DNA from: an uncultured Eubacteriales bacterium
Lineage (GTDB): Bacteria > Bacillota > Clostridia > Oscillospirales > Oscillospiraceae
Assembly (NCBI GenBank): GCA_900540545.1
Contig: UQGJ01000001.1
Location: forward strand, 132,579-196,578
Direction of reading: 5' to 3'
DNA: 64,000 bases
Under the pieces are notes generated by a model, which ran no database searches, was not told where the DNA came from, and saw nothing but the letters and a program-made list of their open reading frames with translations. The translations under genes were made by a program, and so were the position numbers. This document shows positions 39,645-48,700 of this stretch, one piece after another. The stretch's first letter is position 1; the number at the start of each line of letters is the position of its first letter.

Positions 39645-40643
39645 TCAGCCTACGCGTTCTTTCAAAAACTCCAGGAACAGGCCTTGGAGGGCCTGCTCTC
39701 CGCCCAGCTTCTTCAGATAGGGCTCCAGGGGCTTGCGGTCAAAGGAAATCTTGGACTTCTCCCACTGGGCCTGTTTCCAGTCGGCCTCGGCCGCGTTCCA
39801 GGCGGTGGTGATCTGCGGGATGGTGGCGGACGGGGGCGGGCAGTGCTCTTTGATGTAGGACGCCACCCGCGGGGGCATTTTGTGGTTGAGCGACGCCCAC
39901 ACTGACCGGAGCCGCTCCTGACTGTCGGCGTCGTATTGAGAAATGACAACGCCGCTGTCGATGGCGAGCCTTTTCTGGTCCACGGCGTCTTGGAGCTCCT
40001 CACTTAGGAAGGTCAGCCGAATGAAGCGCCACGTATTGGTGGGCGACATCCCAAAGGCCGCGGCCACCTCTTTCCGGGCGTCCTCCAACTTCTGTCCGAC
40101 TCGGACAGAAGTGCCGTCCCCCTGGACCAGATCACTGCGGTAGCCCTGGTGGGCCTTGGCCTCCACCAACGACCGCAGGGCCCAGCCCAGCTCGCAGGGG
40201 GCGTAGTCGCTGCGCCGGTACAGGTTGGTAGCCGTGGCGATGGCCAGCGCCCTCTCGTCGTCGGCCTCCTCGATGTCCGCGATGATGGACGTGTAGCCCA
40301 GCAGCTTGAACGCCGCCACCCGGTTGTGGCCGCTGAGGATCTCATACTGGTCCGTCCCGGGGACGGGACGCACGATAATGGGTACCAGGAGGCCGTCCCG
40401 CTGGAGCTCCTGAGCGAACCGCTCCAAGGCGGGCGGGGCCAGGAGATGGAACCTGATCTTGGCCGAGAAGAACGGCAGCAGCTTGTCCAGCGGGAGTTCC
40501 TTGCGCCGCCTGGGGAAACGGATGATCTTCTTATCCGGGGAGAACAGCCGTCCATAGGCGGCCTCCACAAATTCCTGTTCATCCGGCGGCGCCGGGTCAA
40601 CCCGTCTCTGCTTAAGCGCTTTGCCCAGGTCGCTTGCCGACAT
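39645..40643 (-). CDS. parB: ParB/Spo0J-family partition protein
   Basis: The 332-aa product has an N-terminal ParB domain (LPLDKLLPFF, then ILSGHNRVAAFKLLGYT, the box II-like CTP/DNA segment) and a central HTH (AAAFGMSPTNTWRFIRLTFLSEELQ). The C-terminal part (about 260-332) is helical and probably dimerises. AAAGAGGTGATG precedes the ATG at 40643, and the gene overlaps parA by 32 nt. ParB binds parS-type sites and works with ParA to segregate the element while it is extrachromosomal. A specific parS could not be recognised here. Confidence 0.9.
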   Translation of the reverse strand: MSASDLGKALKQRRVDPAPPDEQEFVEAAYGRLFSPDKKIIRFPRRRKELPLDKLLPFFSAKIRFHLLAPPALERFAQELQRDGLLVPIIVRPVPGTDQYEILSGHNRVAAFKLLGYTSIIADIEEADDERALAIATATNLYRRSDYAPCELGWALRSLVEAKAHQGYRSDLVQGDGTSVRVGQKLEDARKEVAAAFGMSPTNTWRFIRLTFLSEELQDAVDQKRLAIDSGVVISQYDADSQERLRSVWASLNHKMPPRVASYIKEHCPPPSATIPQITTAWNAAEADWKQAQWEKSKISFDRKPLEPYLKKLGGEQALQGLFLEFLKERVG

Positions 40644-41481
40644 ACTTCATCACCTCTTTTGCAAGTTCTTGATAGGACAGGGCCGCCGGGGCGGTGGACT
40701 TGGCCTCCCGGATGGTGAGGCCGTGGGCGGGCTGCTCGGCCACCATGACATGCCGGCCGATCCTGGATCGGAACACATGGACGCTCTCCCCGTAGCGGTC
40801 CCTGACCTCTTCAGCCACCGCCGCGGCCAGGTTGGTGCCGGACTGGCACATGGTCAGCAGAATCCCAGCCACCTCAAGGTTCGGGTTGAAATGGCTCTTG
40901 GTGTAGGCGACGTTATCCAAGGTGCCGGGGACGCCCTCCAGGGCGTAGTATTCCGCTTGGACCGGGATGATGACGTGGGTCGCCGCCACCAGAGCGTTGA
41001 GGACCAGCATGTCCGGGGAGGGGCCGCAGTCGATCAGCATGTAGTCGTAAAGCCCGGCCAGCTGGTTGAAGACGGTGCGGAGCACAAACTCACCGCTTTC
41101 ATCTTCCTGGTCGGTGCCGAAGGCGGCCTGCCCGGACTGGAGCAGGACCAGCTGGCGGTCTACCTGGCGTAGCTTTTTGTTGGCGGGAATGAGGTCCAGG
41201 CTCTTGCCGCCCTTGAGGTTGCGATGGACGATGGCCTTGTCTAAAAGCGGGCCGATTCCGTCAGGGTCGTTGAGGGCCCCCACCATCACCGTTTTTAAGG
41301 TGTGCTTCAAATCGGTGGGGGTGAGGCCCAGGCCCAGAGTGGTATTGCCCTGGTGGTCGTTGTCCACCAGGAGCACCCTTTTCCCAGCCTGCGCCAGGGC
41401 GTCTCCAAGGTTGATGGTCGTGGTGGTCTTGCCGGAACCACCCTTTTCGTTGCAAATGGCAATAATTTTGGTTTCCCTCAT
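40612..41481 (-). CDS. parA: ParA-family partition ATPase
   Basis: The 289-aa product begins MRETKIIAICNEKGGSGKTTTTI, a deviant Walker A (K13, K18) of ParA/MinD ATPases, followed by LLVDNDHQGNTTLGL and the DYMLIDCGPSPDMLVLNAL Walker B segment. GAGGATTTAGAT lies before the ATG at 41481. It is 2 bp from the stop of the small upstream gene and overlaps parB, so the three form one operon. It drives segregation with ParB. Confidence 0.93.
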   Translation of the reverse strand: MRETKIIAICNEKGGSGKTTTTINLGDALAQAGKRVLLVDNDHQGNTTLGLGLTPTDLKHTLKTVMVGALNDPDGIGPLLDKAIVHRNLKGGKSLDLIPANKKLRQVDRQLVLLQSGQAAFGTDQEDESGEFVLRTVFNQLAGLYDYMLIDCGPSPDMLVLNALVAATHVIIPVQAEYYALEGVPGTLDNVAYTKSHFNPNLEVAGILLTMCQSGTNLAAAVAEEVRDRYGESVHVFRSRIGRHVMVAEQPAHGLTIREAKSTAPAALSYQELAKEVMKYVGKRPGQSA

Positions 41482-41483
41482 AT

Positions 41484-41735
41484 CTAAATCCTCGCTTTCA
41501 GATGTTTTCTTGTCCGATAAAACTCACTCAGAACGAATGTGATGGCCGATTCCTTTGTTATCATGATTTTCCCATTGCAGGGTCGGAAATAGCGGACCCG
41601 TTTTTCACGGATGATCTGCCGGGCGAACGTATCGCAGATGTTGAGCATTGCCACGAATTCAGCCGTGGTCATCACGTCAGGGTAGTCCGCAAAAAGGGCA
41701 CTGTAATAATCCCGGTCCTTCGATTTTTCACCCAC
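41484..41735 (-). CDS. Small HTH-like protein, paralogue of the neighbouring gene (83 aa)
   Basis: GTG start at 41735 after AAGAAGGTG; the upstream stop lies 3 bp away. The product shares the pattern YPDV-x4-F-x2-ML-I-D-x2-AR-x4-E-RV with the 108-aa gene immediately upstream. The region MLNICDTFARQIIREKRVRYF looks like an excisionase/MerR-like helix-turn-helix with a wing. It ends 2 bp before parA, so it may regulate or share the partition operon, or serve as a directionality factor. Function is not established. Confidence 0.65.
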   Translation of the reverse strand: MGEKSKDRDYYSALFADYPDVMTTAEFVAMLNICDTFARQIIREKRVRYFRPCNGKIMITKESAITFVLSEFYRTRKHLKARI

Positions 41736-41738
41736 GGC

Positions 41739-42065
41739 CTACACCTTCTTCCTCAGAGGGCACTCAGCGTAGTACTTGCTCATGACGAAGTCGATCACCC
41801 AGACCTTCGGGATCATGAAGTCGGGCTTGATGAAAAAGTGCTTAACCCGATTCTCGTGCATCAGCTTACGGGCGTAGCAGTCTCCGATCCCCAACATTTT
41901 TCTGAACTGCAAAAGGTTGACCACGTCGGGGTAGCTGGCCCAAATCCTTTCGTAAAATTTCCGTCCCCGGCGGTAGTGCTTGCCGTCAATTTCGTATAGG
42001 GTCATATTTCTGAAGTGGACGCCACCAAAAACGACATCCTTTTCGTGAAGCGTAATACTTGCCAT
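41739..42065 (-). CDS. Small HTH-like protein, paralogue pair with the 83-aa gene (108 aa)
   Basis: AGGAGG lies 7 nt before the ATG at 42065; an in-frame ATG at 42086 lacks such a site. The N-terminal 40 residues (TLHEKDVVFGGVHFRNMTLYE) are extra compared with its paralogue. The rest (FYERIWASYPDVVNLLQF, MLGIGDCYARKLMHENRV) aligns with the 83-aa product. It is the gene closest to the element end at about 42,450, a usual place for excision or control proteins. Confidence 0.65.
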   Translation of the reverse strand: MASITLHEKDVVFGGVHFRNMTLYEIDGKHYRRGRKFYERIWASYPDVVNLLQFRKMLGIGDCYARKLMHENRVKHFFIKPDFMIPKVWVIDFVMSKYYAECPLRKKV

Positions 42066-42086
42066 TCGGTGCCTCCTGTGGTACAA

Positions 42087-42448
42087 CTTTTAGGTGGCGG
42101 GATCGATGGCCATGAAAAAAGCCGCGGCCCCGTTTCCAGGACCACGACTGAATCGCGGTAGATTTTCCAGCACCGTACCAAGCAGGGACATAGGCTGTCC
42201 CCACTGTATACGGCGCCGAAATCTCCTAACTCCTGGAAACTTACAGTGTCATTGGCAAGCATCCAGGCCCGCGTTTTCTTCCCAATTTATCTTCCCAACA
42301 GGATTTTTTGAGCCTCTTTTATAGAAAATGAATTTAATAGGAATACCAGTGCTTCTGACGATTTTTCCTTAGAGCCGCAATGGATTGGCAGTCACGGAAC
42401 GACACGGAATGAGACGCAGTAAGACGGAGAAAAACGATGGGGGCAAAA
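42087..42448. other. Element-end non-coding region with 10-bp tandem repeats
   Basis: No supported gene lies here. At 42393-42432 four 10-bp units follow each other in helical phase: CACGGAACGA, CACGGAATGA, GACGCAGTAA and GACGGAGAAA. Lying next to the tRNA fragment, they could be arm-type sites for the integrase or an excision factor. Shorter GC-rich matches occur near 42115-42190 without a clear role. Confidence 0.5.
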
Positions 42449-42503
42449 CTCAAAATCCGTTGGTGGCGACATCGTGTCGGTTCGAGTCCGACCACCGGCA
42501 CCA
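42449..42503 (+). other. Attachment-site candidate: 3' half of tRNA-Leu(CAA)
   Basis: From CTCAAAA (anticodon loop, anticodon CAA) the sequence continues as tRNA: TCCGT, the tRNA-Leu variable arm (TGGTGGCGACATC), T-arm GTCGG-TTCGAGT-CCGAC, acceptor strand CACCGGC, A and CCA. No matching 5' half (an expected GCCGGTG) lies upstream, so this is a fragment, not a working tRNA gene. Elements that insert in tRNA 3' ends leave such a copy at the distal junction, so this probably marks the element's right end, with the intact tRNA far to the left. Confidence 0.7.
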
Positions 42504-42507
42504 GCTC

Positions 42508-42574
42508 AGAACGGCCCTGTATGGCACGAATCCCCGCCTGACGGCGAGGCTTCTTAGCCGGACAGGGCCGTTCT
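42508..42574 (+). terminator. Terminator-like inverted repeat after tRNA fragment
   Basis: AGAACGGCCCTGT (42508-42520) pairs with ACAGGGCCGTTCT (42562-42574), and the sequence continues TCGCTTT. It probably is the original terminator of the tRNA gene. A further repeat, CCGCCCGTG / CACGGGCGG, follows at 42582-42614. Confidence 0.55.
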
Positions 42575-42759
42575 TCGCTTTCCGCCCGTGTCCGCTGCGC
42601 CGGGGCACGGGCGGAGAGGGACAGGGGACATTAGCCTGTTTGGCACGAAACCGCCTTCCTGGACGGGCCGAAACCGAACTTATATAGGAGGACCCGGCTG
42701 TCTCCCATAATGGGAGACAGCCGGGTTTTTAGTAGGGCCATGTGTCTGAAGTGACATTA
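42575..42759. other. Chromosomal side of the junction, no gene
   Basis: No supported gene lies between the tRNA-fragment terminator and the stop of the next surface gene. The stretch holds the CCGCCCGTG/CACGGGCGG repeat and the strong terminator at 42692-42730. Confidence 0.5.
42692..42730 (+). terminator. Strong 16-bp stem terminator
   Basis: ACCCGGCTGTCTCCCA (42692-42707) pairs perfectly with its complement ending at 42726, and TTTTT follows. No gene on the plus strand feeds it, so it may insulate the giant SLH gene that ends at 42760. Confidence 0.75.
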
Positions 42760-45700
42760 TCAGAAAACCTCTGGAAGCGCAATGAATTCGACGTAGCGTC
42801 GCAGGAGCGTCGCTGCTTCCGCCCGGCTGGCTGTGCCGGCGGGGTCAAAGCGGTTCCCGTCCTTGCCGGTCAGGAGGCCGGACTGCTGCATAGCCCGGAC
42901 GGCCTCGGCTGCCCAGGGCGCGACCTCCCCCTCGTCTGCAAAGGCCGCCGCCGTCCGGGTGACGAACAGAGTGTCGCCAACCGCACCGGCGTAGCCGGTG
43001 AGAATGACAGCCATCTCCTGGCGGGTGACCGGGCGGTCCGGATCAAAGGTGTGCTCGCCGGTGCCCTTGACGACGCCCTGCGCCGAGGCCCAGGCCACCG
43101 CCGGGGCATAATAGGCGTCTGCGGGGACGTCGGCAAAGGGTTGTGACTCGCCGCCTGGTTCCGGGCATCCCGCGAGCCGGTGGAGGACCGTGACGAACAT
43201 CCCGCGGGTTACGGGCAAATCGGGTGAGAACCGTCCACCGCCAGTACCGTTGAGCAGCCCTCTGGCCACCGTGTAGCGAATGTCAGCCTGGGCCCAATGC
43301 CCGTTGATATCCTCAAATTCCGGCGCGGACACGGACTCGACACCGAACAGGGTGAGATGCCCGGAACGGCCCAAGATGGCGCCGCTCTCGGACTCATAGC
43401 CGGAGACCGGCAGAACGGCGGGCTGCCCATCTGCGCCGACATAGGCCAGGCAGATTGTATCACCCTGAGTTTCCGCCGGGAACCGGTGGTAGATGGCTAG
43501 GGTGGCATACCCCTGCCCGAGGGAGGAGATTTCCCTGCCGCCGCTGGTGAGGGTGACGTCGTAGGCCGGGCCCGAGAACTGCGCCGTCCCGTCCAACTTC
43601 ACGACCTGGAGAATCACGTCCCCCTCCGCCGCAGCCAGAACAGCCTCCAGGGCCTTCAAATCCAGGGACAAGGAGAGCTGGGTCGTACGGAAGTCCAGGC
43701 GCGTAATTCCGGCGGATACCAGCGCCACGCAGATTTCCTTGGACAACGTGAGTTCAAACGTTTTGAATCCGGCCTTGATTCCGCTCAGATCGACGGCCAG
43801 GGCAAGCCCGTTGGCCGCTTTTCCGGTTCGTTCCGCTTCTGACCGCGCTTTTTTCAGCGCCGTCTCCACGTCCTGGGCCGACAGCTTCGCTTTCAGCAGC
43901 CCACTGCGGTTTACCGTGGTGGCGGGGATAATCACGCCGTAGGTGGACGGGTTGGGCCTTTTCTCGGCGGCTGGGGGCTGCTCGACCGTGATGAGGGCCC
44001 CGGCAGAACCGGAGGAGGGGCCGGAGGAGGAGCCGCCTTTCCTCTGCAGGTTCTGTATGGCAGTTCTCAGCGCGTTTGCCGCCGCATCCAACTCTTTCTG
44101 GGTCGCGTTGTCTTTTCCCGCAACGGTTTCCGCCGCGGCCAGCGCGGCCGCCAGCGCGCTCCAGCTCTCCGCCGTGTAGTCGCTCTGGGAGAGCGCCTTG
44201 GCCTGGGCCAAGATGGTCTCCAGCTCGGTATAATCGGGAGCACCGGGCTGGTCGCCGTTGCTGTTGGTCGCGCCAAAGATAGTGCTTGCCACCCGGGAGC
44301 CGCCGTCTGCCACGGGGAGCTTGGCCGAAACGATGCCGGCGGCATGGGCGCCGATGGTAACGCCGCCAGAGTCATCCACCTCGGCCGTCCCGCAAACGGG
44401 CAGGGCCTCCCACGCCACCAGGGGATGGCCGCTCAAGTCCAGCAGGCCGCCGCCGTCCAGCTCGCCCAGCAGGGTGAGCTGGGCCTGGGTCGTGGTCCGA
44501 TTGCCCAGGGACTTGTTGGTCACGTCCTCGCCGGCCTCGTTTTGGAGGACCAGCCGCTTGACCGCGCTGATTTTCTCGTTCATCAGAATGAGGTCGGCAC
44601 ACTCGATATTCCCCACCGCGTCGGCCGCCGAAATCACAAGCTCCTGCACGGCGGCTTCACCATCCAGCGCAGCGGAGAGGGTGAACGTCCCATCGGGACC
44701 GACCTGCGGCTGTGTGACTGTTTGAGCCTCTCCGTTCACCGAGACGGACAGGACGGCGTCGGGGTCGGTGACGCCTGTGACCGTAACAGAGTCTCCCTGG
44801 AAGAACGCGCCGTTCAGAGGCGCGCCGATGATGAGCTTGGGCGGCGTGGCGTCCACCGCGAAGGAATAGGTGAAGCGGCAGCCGTCCCCCTGGGCATTTC
44901 TGCCCGTGAAGGTCAGGGTGTGCCCGCCCTGGGCCAAATCGTTCAGAGGAATCCGGATGCTCTGTGTGGCGGTATCCACCGTGCCGGAGGCCACGGAAGC
45001 TTTGGGCTCCCCAGTCTCCAGGTCGATGCCGCCCGCCCCCTCGTCCAGGGTCCAGGCGCCGATGACGGGCGCATCGGTGGTCAAGGTCAGGGTCAGGACC
45101 TGGCCAGGATCGGTAGCAAGCACATAGGTATCCAGCGTGGCCGTCTCCGCCGTGCCTCCTATTGAGGTGGTCACTGGAACCGGAGTCCTGTCCGATGCGA
45201 CCTGGAAGATGGTCGTCCTGGGTTCATTCAAGAGCAGCGGCTCCGATAGGGCCTCCTCCGAGAAGAGCTGGCTGCCGTCCTTCTGGTTCCGATAGGCCGA
45301 GACCCCCACCCGGTAAGTCCTCCCGCCGAAGAGGCCCCGGAGCGAGGTGGTCTGCTGAGCCTCGTCCAGCTTCTCACCATTGTCATCCACCGTCTTTCGA
45401 TAGGTGTACTGGCCGCCGGTGAGCAGGGTGGTGGAGTCATCTTTCGCTGCCTCGTAGAACATGCCGCTGCCGTCGGCCAGGGTGAGGGTGTCGCCCGCGC
45501 CCACCTCGTAGACGTTCACGTAGTAGCCGTCCACATTGCCCCCCTGCGGTACATTCACCCGGATGAAGTGGTCGCCGCCGTTGGCAACGGCCACCGAGGG
45601 CGGCGCGGCGGGCAGCGCCGCGTTGGTAAAGTCGAAGGTACTTTCTGTCTCCACAGTGCTGTGAAGCTCGCCCGACTTGGTGGCCACCGCCTTGAGGTAG

Positions 45701-48700
45701 TAGCTCCCGCTGGGGAGGGAGGCGGGAAGGGCAAAACTGACCGACAGAGATGTATCATTGTCAATGGTTCCGGTCTTGTAGACCAGCGCATCCTCCCTCT
45801 CCGCCGCTGCGTCCACGGCAAAGAAGGAGACGCTCTCAAAGCTCATGAGGTCCGTCCCGGTCAGCGTGGCAGCGATTTGACCATCCGTGTGGGTCGCGCT
45901 CAGTCCCGTCAGCTCCGGCAGGGCCTCCACGCCGTAGAGCCCCACCTCGGCCCCCATGGGGGTATTCAGGGTCCAGGCCTTGCCGAAGTCGGTGCTCTTG
46001 GAGAAGGTCACCGTGACCGAGGCGCGCTGCGTCTCCTCGTTCCAGCCGCGGTAATAGGCGTTGGCGGACGCATTGTCCGGGTCGTCGACATTCTTGTCCG
46101 CGTCCAGCCAGGTCAGCGGATACGAACCGGTCTGATTGCTGATTTTGATTTGCTCTTTGCCCGCCTCCGCCGCGTTCGCGTCCCCGGCGGGGTAGTCGAT
46201 GGTAATCATCACGTCGGTATCGTCGTAGCTCCCCAGGGTCAGGGTGAATTTGTCCCGATTCAGTTGGTCTTCCTCCGCTATGGTGATTTTATGCCCCGGC
46301 AAAGCATTTTCAAAGAGCGCGGTGCCGCCGCCGCTGCCGAGGAACCGCACGTTGGTCCCTACCGCCGCGTAGAGTTGTCGACCCGTCACAGGGTCGCTGT
46401 ACACCGGCGCCGCGTTCATGGCCAGCAGCTCCGGATAGGTTGGCTTGCCCTCGGCGCCCAGGTTCCCGAAGGATACGCTGCCGCCCCAGTAGTAGACCAC
46501 GCCCAGGCCAATGCCAAGCACCTCGATGTTACCCCAGAGTCGTTCGCTGCTGGCGCCCACGTCGGCGCCGCCCACCTGGATGCCGCCCACCAGGGGGACG
46601 TCCTCGGGGATGGAAATCTGTACCCGCAGATAAAACTCGAAGAAGCCGTCGTTTTCCACCACGATGTAGCCGGCCCCATTGATGATCCCCAGGATGCTCG
46701 CGTTGACCGAGGCCAGGAAGTAGAACTCCGGATACCAGTCGAATTTCAGCCGGGCGGAGTTGAGGACCTGTACGCCCCCCACCTTGCCCTCGGTCAGCTT
46801 GATCCCCACGCCCCGCAGACTGATGCTCAGGTCGGCCCGGGCTTCGATGATCTGGAGAATGGCCACCTTGACCGACAGCAGGATGGTCAGCGGCGGCAGC
46901 GCTGAGGTCCCGAAAATGGTGTCGTAGAGGTTGTCGATGCCGCCTCCGCCGCCCTGGATCCACAGCACGCCGAACCCGTCCACATTGATACCGGGGACAA
47001 AGCCGGCAATGTAAAAGTAGAGCTTATCCGGAACGGGGGCGCCGGTATCCGGAGCACCCTTGAGCTGAATCTCAAATTCCATCTCCAGCTTTTCCATCAT
47101 CTTCCCCTTGCCCAGGAAGCCCACGGCCCAGTTACCGATGGTGGAGATATTCAGCTTCCCGGACATTTGGGGCAGGGCGGGGGAATAGCTGGGCAGCCCG
47201 ATCTCCACCTCGGCGGAGAACCCGATGAACTGGCCGCCGCCAAAAAGGATATTCTCCACCTCCACGTTCAGCTCCGGCTCGCCGAAGTCCTCTTCCTCCT
47301 CCCTGGCAGCCTTGTCTTGCTCCTGGTAATACCGCAGGTCGTCGGCGGAATACTGCTTGCTGCACAAGAGCAGATGGGCCTGTTCCAGTGCGGAGAGCTT
47401 ATGGTCGGATAGGTCGCCCCGGGAGGTCCCGGGGATGATAAAGCCCAGGTCCATCTTGGCCCGGAATGCGGCCACCATGGTCTGCGGGTCCGCGTCCTCT
47501 TTCCCGTCAATGATGCCCAGCTCGGCGTATTCAAAGTTGAATATGAAGCCCGCCAGCTCCTGGCCCAGGCCCGCCGCGCTGGGCCACATGAGCATGATGG
47601 GCTCCTTGCCGCTCATCTCCGCCGCCTTCGGCTCGCCGTCATACTCATATGTACGCAGCCCGTAGTCCTTGCCGTTTTCAAGGGTGGTGAAGGCGGCCAC
47701 GCCGTCCCAGACCGGCGAGCGCACGCCGCTGGTCAGAAGCTCACCATCCACGTCCACCTTGACGGCCTTTTTGTCGTCCGTCTGGTAGACGGTCAGGGAG
47801 CCGTCCACCAGGTCAAAGCAGTTGTTGATGACCACCGCGTCTCCTCCGGGCCGGGAGACCGCCACCGCCTGGGTGATGGTCTCCCCGCTCTTTTTCAGCT
47901 CGAAGGCGCCCCGCAGCTCGAAGAGGATCTCCGGGTCCCCCTTCTGATATACCTCGTAAGCCGGTTCATTGGGGAATGCCTGGATGGAATAGGCGGATTT
48001 GTCGCCGCTGCCTGTCTTCACCACGGCCACCACGGCGTAGCCCTCGTTTTTATACCGTGGGTCGTCGCTCACCGTAAAGGCCAGGGCAGGGGCAGTGACT
48101 ATATCCCCGGCGGGACCGTCTTTGCCACGGAACTCCAGCCGGTAGTGGCCCACTGGCAGGGTCTCGGTGAGTATCACATGGACGGTCCCCTTCGCCGTGT
48201 CGATGCTGACGTCGCTGTCGGGAATTTGATAACCGTCCATGGTATCGTCGGCGGGCACCGCGAAGAGGTCGTACACGCCCATGTTGAGCAGATCAAGATC
48301 GGTCCCGGTGAGATAGACATTTCGGGTGCCCTGGTTGTAGATGATCTCCGGCGTGCCGCTGGTGAACTGCGCTGAGGGCAGCTTGCCGTCTCCGCCGGGG
48401 CAGAGGAGCATGGCGCTGCCCGCGCCCAGCAGGTTCCCCACCAGCAGGTCGGGGCTCGCCCCCTCTTCTGAAATGTCAAACACCTTGAACTCGATCTTGC
48501 GGTAGTGGGAATCCGCCCCTACCTGGGCCGAGAAACTCCAGTCGGTTTTCCGGGGCCGCCCCACCTCGAGATTGGTATATATCTTGGTGTACGGCTTGAC
48601 ATAGCTTGCGCCTGTCACGGGAGTGCCGTTGTCGTCATAGACAGTGACGCCCACGGCGGGATAGACGGCCACCAGCACCTTATCGTAGGCTACCGCGTTA

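Noticed and set aside
39645..41481. A parS site near parAB
   Set aside because: No copy of the Spo0J-type TGTTTCACGTGAAACA or another repeated palindrome was found by eye; the centromere of this ParB is unknown.
1..42448. A relaxase or integrase gene of the element
   Set aside because: No product shows relaxase (HxH, catalytic Tyr) or tyrosine/serine recombinase motifs. They are assumed to lie left of the window and are not claimed.
42449..42503. A functional tRNA gene
   Set aside because: Only the half from the anticodon loop to CCA is present; no acceptor 5' strand or D-arm lies upstream, so it is a fragment.
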